The notes under the pieces: model-generated
What the model was told of the DNA's origin: nothing
What the model saw: the letters and a program-made list of their open reading frames with translations, nothing else
The model's database searches: none
Position numbers and translations under genes: made by a program
In this document: positions 7,603 to 17,047 of the stretch, one piece after another
Position numbering within the stretch: the first letter of the stretch is position 1
How the letters are laid out: each line of letters opens with the position of its first letter
Source: Planctomycetota bacterium
GTDB lineage: Bacteria; Planctomycetota; Phycisphaerae; Sedimentisphaerales; Anaerohalosphaeraceae
Assembly (NCBI GenBank): GCA_029552545.1
Contig: JAKPDO010000058.1
Coordinates: 1-51,271, forward strand
DNA length: 51,271 bases
Direction: 5' to 3'

Positions 7603-9948
7603 ATGTTGACCAAGACACTTGCGGGGGTGATGGTGTCGGCTATGGTTTTGAGTACAGCTGCGGCGCAATCGACGGACTTGCCGTATCGGGTTCGTCCGAT
7701 GGTTTCGATTCAGGCGGAGGATTTTCCGCTTTCGCAAGTCCGTCTTCTGGCGGGGCCGTTCCGAAATGCGATGGAACTCGATAAGGCCTATCTGCTTTCA
7801 CTGGAGCCCGACCGGCTCCTGGCTTGGTTTCGCAAGGAGGCAGGATTAGAGCCCAAGGCCCCTGTGTACGGCGGCTGGGAGTCCCAGACCATTGCGGGCC
7901 ACTCGCTCGGACACTATTTGTCTGCCTGCGCCCTCTTGTATGCCAATGAGCAGGACCCGCAAATCCTCGAGCGGATTGAATATATCGTTGATGAGCTGGC
8001 CCTTTGTCAGCGTAAACACGGCGACGGCTATGTGGCGGCGATTCCCAACGGCAAAAAGGTCTTTGATGAAATCGCCCGGGGTCAAATCCGCTCTGCCGGC
8101 TTTGACCTGAACGGTCTTTGGGTTCCCTGGTACACCACCCACAAACTGATGGCCGGTCTGCGTGATGCCTGTCTGTACTGCGGCAACCGCAAAGCCCTCA
8201 CCGTGCTGACCAAACTGGCCGACTGGGCGGACCAAATCACCTCCAACCTGACCGACGAAGACTGGCAGAAGATGCTGGCCTGTGAGCACGGCGGAATGAA
8301 TGAGGTTCTGGCGGACCTTTATGCTCTCACCGGCGACAGCAAGTACCTCGAACTGTCCAAAAAGTTTTATCACCGATTCGTCCTCGAACCGCTGGCTGCG
8401 CAGGAAGACCGTCTGGCAGGGCTCCACGCCAACACCCAGATCCCCAAGGTCATCGGGGCGGCTCGCATTTATGAGCTGACCAAAGAGGACAAATTCAAGA
8501 CCATCGCTTCGTTTTTCTGGGACCGCGTCGTTCATTATCACTCGTACGTCAACGGCGGCAACAGTTCCGGGGAGTATTTCGGGCCGCCCGGCCGGCTCAA
8601 TGACCGCCTGCACGACACGACGGAAACCTGCAACACCTACAACATGCTCAAACTCACCCGCCATTTGTTTGCCTGGCAGCCCAGGGCTGAAATGATGGAT
8701 TACTATGAGCGGGCCCTTTATAACCACATTCTGGCTCATCAGCATCCGAAGACGGGGATGTTCAAGTACAAGGGCTTTCTGGATATGCCTGCCCGCAAGC
8801 AGTTCTCGCGGCCTTTTGATGATTTCTGGTGCTGCGTGGGCACCGGTATGGAAAACCATGTCAAATATCCGGAATCCATCTACAGCCGCAGTGCAGACGG
8901 CAAAACCCTCTATGTCAACCTCTTCGTTGCTTCTGAGCTGAGCTGGCCTGAAAAGAATCTGTCAGTTCGTCAGGAAACGAATTTTCCGTATGAACCGCAA
9001 AGCCGTTTGGTTTTCACGGCGTCGGAGCCGGTTTCCATGACTGTCCGCATCCGCAAACCTTACTGGTGTAAGGACATACAGGTTTATCTGAATGACAAAA
9101 ACCTGTCTGCGGCGGCTGATGCCGATGGGTATATTCCTGTTTCCGCCGCGTTCCGCAGCGGCGATGCGATTCGGCTGGAGCTGCCGATGACGCTGCGGAC
9201 CGAGTCGATGCCGGACAATCCCAACCGAATTGCCTTCTTTTACGGGCCGATTCTACTGGCGGCGGACCTCGACGGCGACCGGCCCGTCCCGGTTCTTATC
9301 GGCGAGAACAAGGCCGTTTTGGCCTCTCTGAAACCATCGGCCCGGGAGCCGCTGGTCTTTGAGGCAGGGCGTCTCGGATATGTTCTGGACAGTCCTGAAC
9401 CGCAGGATTTAACCTTCCGTCCTCTTTATCAGATTGTCGAACAGAAATACACCGTCTATCTGGACCTGTTTACACCGGACCAGTGGAAGCAGCGGCAGGC
9501 AGAGTATGAGGCGGAACAGAAACGCCGTCAGGAAATGGAAGCCCGCACGGTGGATGTCCTCCGCATCGGTGAAATGCAGCCGGAGCGGGACCACAATCTG
9601 GAAGGGGAGAATACCTATACCGGTATCCACAATGACCGGCGGTGGCGCGATGCCCGCGACGGCGGGTGGTTTGCCTTTGATATGAAAGTCCTGCCGGATG
9701 CACCGATGGATTTGGTTGTGACCTACTGGGGTTCTGAGAGCGGTCCCCGCCGCTTCGACATTTTGGTGGACGGGACGAAAATCGCCACCCAGACTCTCGG
9801 AATGGACAAGCCCAACCAGTTTTATGATGTGGTTTATCCGATTCCGGAAGAGCTGACAAAAGGGAAGGAAAAGGTGAAAATCCGCTTTCAGGGGCATCCG
9901 CAGCAGATTGCCGGCGGGGTGTTCGGCTGCCGGGTTATTCGCCGCTGA
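7603..9948 (+). CDS. secreted beta-L-arabinofuranosidase-like glycoside hydrolase (DUF1680; GH127/GH146)
   Basis: The 781-aa protein begins with signal peptide MLTKTLAGVMVSAMVLSTAA (ATG at 7603, AAAGGG upstream). The catalytic (alpha/alpha)6 barrel holds TIAGHSLGHYLSACALLY, TTETCNTYNMLKLTRHLF and DFWCCVGTGMENH. The E-x-C and the CC pair (about residues 340 and 410) match the Zn-binding Glu/Cys set known from GH127 HypBA1, in which one Cys is the nucleophile. A beta-sandwich follows, and the last ~130 residues form a separate C-terminal domain ending GGVFGCRVIRR. It is predicted to release L-arabinofuranose from arabinan or glycoprotein side chains, feeding AraA. GH127 and GH146 cannot be separated by eye. 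The 3' end overlaps the convergent usp gene by 14 nt. Confidence 0.85.
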   Translation: MLTKTLAGVMVSAMVLSTAAAQSTDLPYRVRPMVSIQAEDFPLSQVRLLAGPFRNAMELDKAYLLSLEPDRLLAWFRKEAGLEPKAPVYGGWESQTIAGHSLGHYLSACALLYANEQDPQILERIEYIVDELALCQRKHGDGYVAAIPNGKKVFDEIARGQIRSAGFDLNGLWVPWYTTHKLMAGLRDACLYCGNRKALTVLTKLADWADQITSNLTDEDWQKMLACEHGGMNEVLADLYALTGDSKYLELSKKFYHRFVLEPLAAQEDRLAGLHANTQIPKVIGAARIYELTKEDKFKTIASFFWDRVVHYHSYVNGGNSSGEYFGPPGRLNDRLHDTTETCNTYNMLKLTRHLFAWQPRAEMMDYYERALYNHILAHQHPKTGMFKYKGFLDMPARKQFSRPFDDFWCCVGTGMENHVKYPESIYSRSADGKTLYVNLFVASELSWPEKNLSVRQETNFPYEPQSRLVFTASEPVSMTVRIRKPYWCKDIQVYLNDKNLSAAADADGYIPVSAAFRSGDAIRLELPMTLRTESMPDNPNRIAFFYGPILLAADLDGDRPVPVLIGENKAVLASLKPSAREPLVFEAGRLGYVLDSPEPQDLTFRPLYQIVEQKYTVYLDLFTPDQWKQRQAEYEAEQKRRQEMEARTVDVLRIGEMQPERDHNLEGENTYTGIHNDRRWRDARDGGWFAFDMKVLPDAPMDLVVTYWGSESGPRRFDILVDGTKIATQTLGMDKPNQFYDVVYPIPEELTKGKEKVKIRFQGHPQQIAGGVFGCRVIRR

Positions 9949-10444
9949 GAGGACCGGACGGCCTCTTTCGCAGCATCTCTTGATACGACAAAGGGACAAT
10001 CAGCACGGCACAGGGGGCCTGACGGGCGACTTTTTCTGTGATGTTTCCGAAAAATGCCTTTTGGAGCGACCCCTGACTGTGCCGGCCCATTACAATCAGG
10101 TCCACTTGCTTTTCTCGGGCGACGGCCAGAATCTCGTGGCTTTCCCGTCCGATTCGGAAAATCGGTTCAAACCGGACTTCTGCCGGTATTTTGGCTCGAT
10201 ACGTTTGGTCCAGACGCTCTTCAATGTCCTGCTTGGCCTTCTGGTCCACATTCTCAATTTCATAGATATAGTTTTTCCAGAACTGAGCGTCCGACTCCGG
10301 CACCACATGCAGCAGATAGAGCGTACTGTTTGGATTCAGTTTCGCCAGATTCAGGGCATAGGAAAAGGCAAAGTCGGCATTGGAGGAAAAATCCGTGCAG
10401 AACAGAATCTTCTCAAACAAACCCTGAGGATTTTCTGCTTCCAT
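9935..10444 (-). CDS. UspA-family universal stress protein, last gene of the TRAP operon
   Basis: This is a 169-aa single Usp domain: KILFCTDFSSNADFAFSYAL at the start, LYLLHVVPE, and LIVMGRHSQGSLQKAFFGN at the nucleotide loop. Usual ATP-binding members have G-x2-G-x9-G-S/T. Here the second Gly is Ser and the last position is Asn, so binding may be altered. GGGAGG precedes the start by 7 nt. It follows dctM by 13 nt. In Halomonas the Usp TeaD is encoded with the TeaABC TRAP transporter and modulates its uptake, so a similar regulatory job is a reasonable inference. Its 3' end overlaps the arabinofuranosidase gene on the other strand. Confidence 0.85.
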   Translation of the reverse strand: MEAENPQGLFEKILFCTDFSSNADFAFSYALNLAKLNPNSTLYLLHVVPESDAQFWKNYIYEIENVDQKAKQDIEERLDQTYRAKIPAEVRFEPIFRIGRESHEILAVAREKQVDLIVMGRHSQGSLQKAFFGNITEKVARQAPCAVLIVPLSYQEMLRKRPSGPLSGE

Positions 10445-10457
10445 AAAACCGCCTCCC

Positions 10458-11759
10458 TTACCGGATTAAATTGGGCAAAAACAGAGCAATTTGCGGAAAA
10501 ATAATCAGCAAAACCGCTGCGACAATCAAAGCCGCCAAAAACGGCATTGCTCCGCGAAAGATTGTCTGCAGAGGCACGTCCCGTTCGATTCCGCCGACAA
10601 CATAAACATTGACGCCGACAGGCGGGGAGATGACTCCCATTTGGGTGACCACAACAATAATGACTCCAAACCAGATTGGGTCAAATCCCAGTTCTGTCAC
10701 CACCGGATAAAAAATCGGAATCGTCAGCATAATCAGTCCCAGCGCATCGACAAAGCATCCTGCCAGCAGATAGAACAGAATAATCAGGGCCATAATACCC
10801 CAGCCCGGCAGCGGCAGAGATGCCAGAAATGACGCTAGTTTATACGGAATCTGGGTGATTGCCAAAAAGCGTCCGAAGATTACGGCCCCCGTGACGATAA
10901 ACATCACCATGCACGAAGTCCGGACTGTTTCTTTCAGGGAGCGGTTCAGCATTGAAAGCGTCAGTTTCTTCTGAAATGCTGCGATAAGAATGGCTCCGGC
11001 TGCTCCAACCGCCGCGGCCTCCGTCGGTGTAAAGAGACCCGCAAACATCCCTCCAATCACGGCTAAAAAAAGCACTAAAGTCTCAGAAACACCTGCCAGA
11101 GACCGAATTTTTTCGCCGAAAGGCACCTGGGGACCTGCCGGTCCCAGCTGGGGCCGCCGCTTGCAAAGAATCCAAATCGTCAGACAGAACAGCACGGCAA
11201 TCAGAATCCCCGGCATAATCCCGGCGATGAAAAGTTTGCCGATGGACTGCTCCGTCAGGATTGCATACACAATAAAAACCACCGAAGGCGGAATCAGCAT
11301 TCCCAGACTGCCGCCGGCGGCCACGGCCCCCGTTGCCAGCTCCATATCATATCGATACCGCTTCATCTCCGGCAGAACTACCGAAGCCATTGTAGCGGCT
11401 GTCGCCGGACCGGAGCCGCAAATCGCCCCAAACGCCGTACAAGCCCCGATTGTCGAAATCGCCATCCCGCCCGGCCAATGTCCCATCCAGTGATACGCCG
11501 TTTGAAACAGCCGTCGGCTGATGCCGGAATGAAAGGCCGCCTGCCCCATCAGGACAAACAGCGGAATAACCGTCAGTGAATAAGAGGTGAAGGTATCGTA
11601 CAGCTCCGCTGTGAGCATGCTCATCGCCGCCGCCGGCGAGACCACCGCCGCAAATCCCGCTGTTCCCACCAGCATCATCGCAATTGCCACCGGCATGCTG
11701 CTCGACAGCAGCACCAGCAGACAAACGCAGCCCAGCAGACCGACTTGAAAAGGACTCAC
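10458..11759 (-). CDS. dctM: TRAP transporter large permease (DctM)
   Basis: The large membrane subunit of a tripartite ATP-independent periplasmic transporter, which drives solute uptake with an ion gradient. The 433-aa protein has about a dozen hydrophobic segments and the family blocks IPLFVLMGQAAFHSGISRRL, ICGSGPATAATMASVVLPEM and GGSLGMLIPPSVVFIVYAIL, ending with GVISPPVGVNVYVV. I start it at the GTG at 11759, which overlaps the dctQ stop in a GTGA, giving a normal DctM length. A longer upstream frame would read through dctQ. The substrate is not evident. C4-dicarboxylates, sugar acids and other organic acids are all used by this family. Confidence 0.93.
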   Translation of the reverse strand: MSPFQVGLLGCVCLLVLLSSSMPVAIAMMLVGTAGFAAVVSPAAAMSMLTAELYDTFTSYSLTVIPLFVLMGQAAFHSGISRRLFQTAYHWMGHWPGGMAISTIGACTAFGAICGSGPATAATMASVVLPEMKRYRYDMELATGAVAAGGSLGMLIPPSVVFIVYAILTEQSIGKLFIAGIMPGILIAVLFCLTIWILCKRRPQLGPAGPQVPFGEKIRSLAGVSETLVLFLAVIGGMFAGLFTPTEAAAVGAAGAILIAAFQKKLTLSMLNRSLKETVRTSCMVMFIVTGAVIFGRFLAITQIPYKLASFLASLPLPGWGIMALIILFYLLAGCFVDALGLIMLTIPIFYPVVTELGFDPIWFGVIIVVVTQMGVISPPVGVNVYVVGGIERDVPLQTIFRGAMPFLAALIVAAVLLIIFPQIALFLPNLIR

Positions 11760-12253
11760 GGTTTCAACAGCACCTTTCCCGGATGGGTCGTATGATAAAA
11801 TTTCACCAGAATCATCAGAATCAGGCAGCCCGCAAAAAAATAAGGCAGCCAGAAAATCGGCATCTGCAGTGTTTGAGAAACCTGCCCTGTCCGATGCAGC
11901 ATCTGCCCGTATCGAACGCATTCCCGAACCGCCAGACCCAAAAGCCCGATGGACAAGACACGCAGAAAAACATCCAAAATCAGCCGGCCTGTCCGCCCGA
12001 GTTTGTGATAGAAAAACTCAATTGCTACGTGCCCCTTGACGGCTGTCGTATAAGGCAGGGCGGCGGAAATGGAAATGGCTCCCAGTACTTTGATCAGGTC
12101 GTACGTTCCTGCAAATGCCCACGGTGTTTTCCTCAGGAACACATCCGCCACCGTCACGGCCGTCATCGCCAAAACCGACAGCCCCGATATGCCCGCCAGC
12201 CCAAGCACCGCGGCCCGAAGCAGCCGTTCATATTCCGCAATCAATCGCCGCAT
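11756..12253 (-). CDS. dctQ: TRAP transporter small permease (DctQ)
   Basis: A 165-aa protein with four predicted membrane segments. The blocks GLSVLAMTAVTVADVFLR, GHVAIEFFYHKLGR and LPYFFAGCLILMILV are typical of DctQ. It pairs with DctM to form the membrane part of the transporter. It lies 24 nt after dctP and overlaps dctM by 4 nt, so the three are one operon. Confidence 0.92.
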   Translation of the reverse strand: MRRLIAEYERLLRAAVLGLAGISGLSVLAMTAVTVADVFLRKTPWAFAGTYDLIKVLGAISISAALPYTTAVKGHVAIEFFYHKLGRTGRLILDVFLRVLSIGLLGLAVRECVRYGQMLHRTGQVSQTLQMPIFWLPYFFAGCLILMILVKFYHTTHPGKVLLKP

Positions 12254-12277
12254 GGCTTCTTTCAGTTTGCCTTTCTC

Positions 12278-13324
12278 TTACCTGGACTGGGCCTGCTCAA
12301 TCATCCGGCGGATGTCCTCAATCAGCTCTTTTCCCGGCAGCCCCTTTTCGCTTGCGGCCGCAATATACTCCTGAATAATGGGCTCGACCGCCTTTTTCCA
12401 TGCCTCCTGCTGTTCGGGAGTCAATTCAATAATCTCCCGGTTCAGCTGGCGGATGAAGGCCCAGCCGTCCTCGTCGGCCTGGTCCCAGGCCTGCCCGTGC
12501 CGTTCGACCCACTGTTTGCTTACATCCGTGATAATTGCTTGTATATCCGCCGGCAGCGACTCCCACTTGTTCTTGTTCATCACGACAAACATCGCTGTCG
12601 TATAGCCGATTACACGGCTGTTGGTCACTGACGAAATCACTTCTCCCTGCTTCCATCCCTTCAGCGTCTCCACCGGACAAAGCGTCGCCTCCACGACGCC
12701 TTTTTGGAGGGCTTCATATGTTTCTCCCTGGCTCATCGCCACCGGCACTCCTCCCAGACAAGCGGCAATCTTCGAAGACAGGCCCGTGGCCCGAATCTTG
12801 AGCCCTTTGACGTCCTCCAGCGTTTTCACCGGTTTTTTCGACGCCAGAATCCCCGGTCCGTGTGCATGCACATACAGGAGTTTCACATCCGCCAGTTCCG
12901 CCGGCTGATATTTGGCCGCCAGTTCATTGGCAATTTTTGTTGCCGTCATCCCATCCGGATATCCCAGCGGCAAATCGAGTCCCTCCAGAAGCGGGAACCG
13001 CCCGCGCGTGTAGGCAAAACAGCTCATTCCGATATCCGATATCCCGCTGACAACCCCGGCATAACACTGGTCCGCCTTGCTGAGCGTCCCGGACGGATAG
13101 AGGGTAATTTTCACCCGGCCGCCGCTTTGCTTGGCAATTTCATCCGCCCATTCCTGTGCTCGAACACACTGAATATGGGTAGGGGGGAAGAAAATGCTGT
13201 AGCTGAGTTCGATAACCTTTTGTTCTGCTTGGGCAGCCGGTTTTCCTTCTTTTTTCCCGCAGCCCGCACACACCAGCACCCCCAGCAACGCTCCAAATAC
13301 CGCAACCTGAACCGTCCGTTTCAT
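12278..13324 (-). CDS. dctP: TRAP transporter substrate-binding lipoprotein (DctP)
   Basis: The periplasmic receptor of the TRAP system. ATG at 13324 with a perfect AGGAGG 8 nt upstream gives 348 aa. The N-terminus [20 protein letters not shown] followed by GCGKK is a lipoprotein-type signal with Cys 21 as the likely lipidated residue. The mature protein shows [37 protein letters not shown] and [19 protein letters not shown], the DctP pattern in which an Arg (here KIRATG) usually binds a carboxylate. This favours an organic-acid ligand but does not identify it. Confidence 0.92.
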   Translation of the reverse strand: MKRTVQVAVFGALLGVLVCAGCGKKEGKPAAQAEQKVIELSYSIFFPPTHIQCVRAQEWADEIAKQSGGRVKITLYPSGTLSKADQCYAGVVSGISDIGMSCFAYTRGRFPLLEGLDLPLGYPDGMTATKIANELAAKYQPAELADVKLLYVHAHGPGILASKKPVKTLEDVKGLKIRATGLSSKIAACLGGVPVAMSQGETYEALQKGVVEATLCPVETLKGWKQGEVISSVTNSRVIGYTTAMFVVMNKNKWESLPADIQAIITDVSKQWVERHGQAWDQADEDGWAFIRQLNREIIELTPEQQEAWKKAVEPIIQEYIAAASEKGLPGKELIEDIRRMIEQAQSR

Positions 13325-13420
13325 ACCATTGCCTCCTGTGAAAATGTTTACTGCAAATTCATTCGAAAAGTCCTTTGCCGTCTCTGCCTTTATCTGCTGT
13401 ACTTCCGGCATTCCCGCCAC

Positions 13421-13448
13421 AGTATATCGCCAACCTGCCCTTTTGCAA
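13421..13448 (-). promoter_or_regulatory. promoter of the dctPQM-usp operon
   Basis: Minus strand TTGCAA (13448-13443), a 16-nt spacer, TATACT (13426-13421). The leader to the dctP ATG would be about 90 nt. No catabolite-type operator was recognised. Confidence 0.5.
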
Positions 13449-13574
13449 AAAAAATCTTTCTGACTTTTTCACAATACCGGTGAGATGCTTTTTTCTAAAT
13501 AGCATCCTGAATTTTGACGAAAAATAGGGGGGTATTTAGTGAAAAGGACCGAAAACCGAAATTGGAGGAAAGAA

Positions 13575-15359
13575 ATGAAAACATATCGATTACCTGTTAT
13601 GTTGATTCTATTCGGGTTTTTCCCCATTTCCCTATGTGCAGTTGTACCGGATATTTCCGTTTTGGAAGACAAGGCCTATCCGGGCGGGATCTGCTATATG
13701 GCCAGTGTCGGCCAGCTGATTCACTGCTCCGACGACAGTTCCACTGTACAAGAGTTGATGGCCATGAGCGGTTTCTGCTCGGAGTATGCCTGGGTTCAGG
13801 GACTGGGCGGGGTTTGGATGGTGGACCCGCATGCCTATATATACAATACCCGCCTTCGGCTGTATTCAGGCCAGTCGCTTGACCTTTATCAGTTATCGGG
13901 CCTGGTTTATCACATCGGTTTCCTTCGCGGCGGCGGAGCTGGTGCTTCTATCCGGGCTCAAGCCAAATCCGTGACACTTTTTAAATCCGAAGCGGAAGCC
14001 GTTAACCGTCTTAAGCAGGTTCTTGACAACGGCCAGCCTGTCCAGGTTCATCTGGATTTTCAGTATGTTGCGGACGAAGCGGGGGTGTATTATCCATTTT
14101 GGCGGGATTGGAGCGGCGGTTCTACCAGCCATTTTGTGATTGTCCACGACTACGATGATGAGTATGTTTACTTTGCCGACAACGACCCGACGCGGGCGGA
14201 TGATGTGGATGAGGATGGTCAAAAGGACGGCCTGCGTGTTCCCCTCCGCTGGGATACGTTCCTGGATGCCTGGTATAACGGCGGAATGATTAACCAGAAA
14301 GATAAAAACATACGATTCGGCCCCTATTACTTGTTCTATCTGGATAAAAACTGGGGACCAGCACGTGCGTCTTCTCTTCAGATACTTAAGCATCTTTCCT
14401 ATCGCGGACAGAACGGGCCGGACGCTCTTTATAAAGCGGCAAATGCGATTGAGTCAGCTCCTCAGAACGGCCCATCCGTTTTGAGTCAGAATTTCCGCGA
14501 CCGCAAGGCCGAAATGACTGCACTGATGGCTCAGTGGCTGGATTCAGCCGGCTATGAAGATTTGGCCGATTTGTATGAGCAGATTGCCGATTTGTGGAGT
14601 TCTATCCGTGACAATCCGGATTGGAATGCCGTGCCCGATATCCTCCGTTCCATCGCAGCCCTGACGGAGCAGTTTTGGCAGGAGGCGGCGGAGTTGACGG
14701 ACGGGATGTCCTGGATTGCTCTGCTGGAGGACTCCCCCGATGAGAAAAAGGATATCAGCGGCGGAACGGCCCTGTTTCGATGGGCCCAGCCGCTGGACTG
14801 GACGACGGGGGCGGTTCTTGAACTGGCGATGAAGGGAGATTTTTCCGACCGGAGGTCGATTGTGCGATTCAGGGCAAGAGCACACCAGACTCAGATGTTT
14901 GTCAACAAGACAATGTGGCTTCAAGCCCTGCCGAAAGATGACGGTGACCGCAAGCTGTCCTGGCGTGTAGTCAATGGTTCCAATGTGTCTGACACCTCTG
15001 TTTTTGAATGGGAACCGCTGACTGTTACTCTGACAGCCCCTGCTGACGGCTTTCAGAATCCTCCTGGATATAATCTTTTGTTCCAATGGTCGGCACCCGC
15101 ACAGGCCGGACCTCTTCGGCTGGTATTCTGCCGCGATGACCAGTTTACTGATCGAAAGCTTCAAACGGCGATTGCGCTGCCCAGGAATGCCAATTATCTG
15201 ATTTTGGAACCACGGATTTTGTCAAAAATCAAGCGATTTGCCGATGCGGAGGGCTGGATTTACTGCCGAATCATCGACACAAAAGCCGGAAAAACAACGG
15301 TAGGCCCGTCTGAAATAATCCGCATTCAGCTGGATGCACCCTCCGGTCCTGCGGGCTGA
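13575..15359 (+). CDS. secreted papain-like (C39/BtrH-like) domain protein, function unknown
   Basis: The 594-aa product starts MKTYRLPVMLILFGFFPISL (ATG 13575, GGAGG upstream), a signal peptide. The first ~250 residues look like a papain-fold unit: GGICYMASVGQLI with a candidate nucleophile Cys, GQPVQVHLDFQYV, then SHFVIVHDYDDEYVYFADND giving a candidate His and Asp/Asn. DVDEDGQKDG resembles a Ca-binding loop. A helical middle (about 265-380) and a C-terminal Ig/Fn3-like part follow. It could be a secreted peptidase, an acyltransferase or an inactive binder. I do not recognise the family with certainty. It stands alone between the divergent TRAP operon and pyk. Confidence 0.6.
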   Translation: MKTYRLPVMLILFGFFPISLCAVVPDISVLEDKAYPGGICYMASVGQLIHCSDDSSTVQELMAMSGFCSEYAWVQGLGGVWMVDPHAYIYNTRLRLYSGQSLDLYQLSGLVYHIGFLRGGGAGASIRAQAKSVTLFKSEAEAVNRLKQVLDNGQPVQVHLDFQYVADEAGVYYPFWRDWSGGSTSHFVIVHDYDDEYVYFADNDPTRADDVDEDGQKDGLRVPLRWDTFLDAWYNGGMINQKDKNIRFGPYYLFYLDKNWGPARASSLQILKHLSYRGQNGPDALYKAANAIESAPQNGPSVLSQNFRDRKAEMTALMAQWLDSAGYEDLADLYEQIADLWSSIRDNPDWNAVPDILRSIAALTEQFWQEAAELTDGMSWIALLEDSPDEKKDISGGTALFRWAQPLDWTTGAVLELAMKGDFSDRRSIVRFRARAHQTQMFVNKTMWLQALPKDDGDRKLSWRVVNGSNVSDTSVFEWEPLTVTLTAPADGFQNPPGYNLLFQWSAPAQAGPLRLVFCRDDQFTDRKLQTAIALPRNANYLILEPRILSKIKRFADAEGWIYCRIIDTKAGKTTVGPSEIIRIQLDAPSGPAG

Positions 15360-15381
15360 AGCTGAAATGAAAATGACAATT

Positions 15382-15420
15382 CCCAAAAGTCTTGCCTTTT
15401 TAATCGGCAAGACTTTTGGG
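15382..15420. terminator. strong 15-bp hairpin after the papain-like gene
   Basis: CCCAAAAGTCTTGCC (15382-15396) pairs perfectly with GGCAAGACTTTTGGG (15406-15420) around a 9-nt T-rich loop. It starts 22 nt after the stop codon. A terminator is the simplest reading, although no U-tract follows the stem. Confidence 0.55.
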
Positions 15421-15600
15421 AAGGTCTGAACAGGCATAACTTTTTTCTCTTCATTCCATTGTTTTTTCGGCACTTCCGCCCGGCGTTTTTCAACAAATCG
15501 TTTTCTCTTGTTAAGGTGTCGTTTTGTACTTTCCCTGTGGCTTTCTTGATTTGGGCGGATACAATATCCAATACATTTTGGAAAGATGGAGAGAAATGCC

Positions 15601-17031
15601 GTGATAACCAAAACATCCATTGTAGCTACCCTCGGCCCGGCTTCGTCAGACCTGCAAACTATCCGGCAGCTGATGGAGGCGGGGGTACGAACCTTTCGCC
15701 TCAATTTCTCCCACGGGGATTCGGATACGCACCGATCTATGCTGAATGCCGTTCGCACGGCATCCGCCGACGTCCCTTTTGCAGTCTCGGTAATGGGAGA
15801 CCTGTGCGGTCCCAAAATCCGCCTGTGTCCCATCAGCCCCGACGGCGGTCTTATTGAACCCGGGCAGACTGTTACCATCGCCCGGCATCTGGAGGTCGGC
15901 AGGCCGGATTCTTTTTCGACAACCCTGCCGGAACTGATTGACCGCGTTCGCCTCGGTCAGCGAATCCTGCTCGATGACGGTGCGATTGTTCTGCAGGCGG
16001 AAAGCAAAAAAGACGATGCGCTCCAATGCCGTGTGCTGGTCGGCGGGCCCGTGCGAAGCCGAAAGGGCGTCAACCTGCCGGATACCGATTTGGGCATTCC
16101 CGCCATCACCCCGCGTGATTGGCAGTGGGTTGATTGGGCGGTTGAGCATCAGCTGGATTATCTGGCCCTCAGCTTTGTCCAGCAGGCCGATGAAATTCGT
16201 GAACTTCAGCAGGCCCTTGTTCGAAAAGAGTCCCCGATCAAAGTCGTCGCCAAGATTGAAAAACCCCGCGCCGTCGAGAACCTGGAGTCGATCGTTCAGA
16301 CCTCGGATGCGGTTCTGGTTGCTCGCGGGGATTTGGGTGTGGAAATGCCGCCCGAACAAGTGCCTCTGATTCAGAAGCGGATTACCGCCTTGTGCCGCCG
16401 ATTCGGCAAGCCCGTCATCGTGGCCACCCAGGTTCTTCAGTCAATGATTGAAAATCCTTCCCCGACTCGTGCCGAAGTATCGGATATTGCCAACGCTGTG
16501 ATGGATTATGCGGATGCGATTATGCTGTCCGGCGAAACTTCGGTGGGCAAATATCCGGTGCAGGCCGCCCGAGTGATTCATCAGGTCTGCGGCGGCACGG
16601 AAGCGTATCTGGATCGGCTCCATCTCCCTCGTCCGCCTATCGAAACCGACCCTGCCTTAAAAACCCTGTCGGTCATCGCCCGCTTTGCGGCGCAGATGCT
16701 CGATGAGATTCCGTGTGCGCTCGTCGCGGTTGCCACCAAAACCGGCACCACCGCCCGTCTGCTCAGCAAAGCCCGGATCGATGTGCCGATTGTCTCTTTC
16801 TGTCCGGATGAGCGGACAAACCGGCAGATGGGCCTGCATTACGGAGTCATCGGTGTGTACAGCCCGTTTGTGAGCACCCTGGCGGAGTTTACCGAGTATG
16901 CGGAAAAGACGGTTCTCAAGCACGGGTGGGCCAAAGCCGGTCAGCAGATCCTTCTTCTGCCCGGACAAGACCTGCTTTCCGGACAGGACAGCCAGGCCGT
17001 AATTCTTCATACGCTTCAGGAGTCCGGTTGA
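15601..17031 (+). CDS. pyk: pyruvate kinase
   Basis: Last step of glycolysis: phosphoenolpyruvate + ADP to pyruvate + ATP, in the cytoplasm. The N-terminus TKTSIVATLGPASSD and FRLNFSHGD are the PK signature. VVAKIEKPRAVENL holds the catalytic Lys, VLVARGDLGVEMP the metal site, and IVATQVLQSMI the substrate-binding Thr. The C-terminal allosteric domain is present (ATKTGTTARLLS). GTG at 15601 is preferred, with GGAGAG 7 nt upstream, giving 476 aa. An ATG at 15586 in the same frame would add five residues. Transcription is independent, and the gene is convergent with the protease-like gene that ends 16 nt away. Confidence 0.95.
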   Translation: MITKTSIVATLGPASSDLQTIRQLMEAGVRTFRLNFSHGDSDTHRSMLNAVRTASADVPFAVSVMGDLCGPKIRLCPISPDGGLIEPGQTVTIARHLEVGRPDSFSTTLPELIDRVRLGQRILLDDGAIVLQAESKKDDALQCRVLVGGPVRSRKGVNLPDTDLGIPAITPRDWQWVDWAVEHQLDYLALSFVQQADEIRELQQALVRKESPIKVVAKIEKPRAVENLESIVQTSDAVLVARGDLGVEMPPEQVPLIQKRITALCRRFGKPVIVATQVLQSMIENPSPTRAEVSDIANAVMDYADAIMLSGETSVGKYPVQAARVIHQVCGGTEAYLDRLHLPRPPIETDPALKTLSVIARFAAQMLDEIPCALVAVATKTGTTARLLSKARIDVPIVSFCPDERTNRQMGLHYGVIGVYSPFVSTLAEFTEYAEKTVLKHGWAKAGQQILLLPGQDLLSGQDSQAVILHTLQESG

Positions 17032-17047
17032 GGATTCAGGCCGCTGT

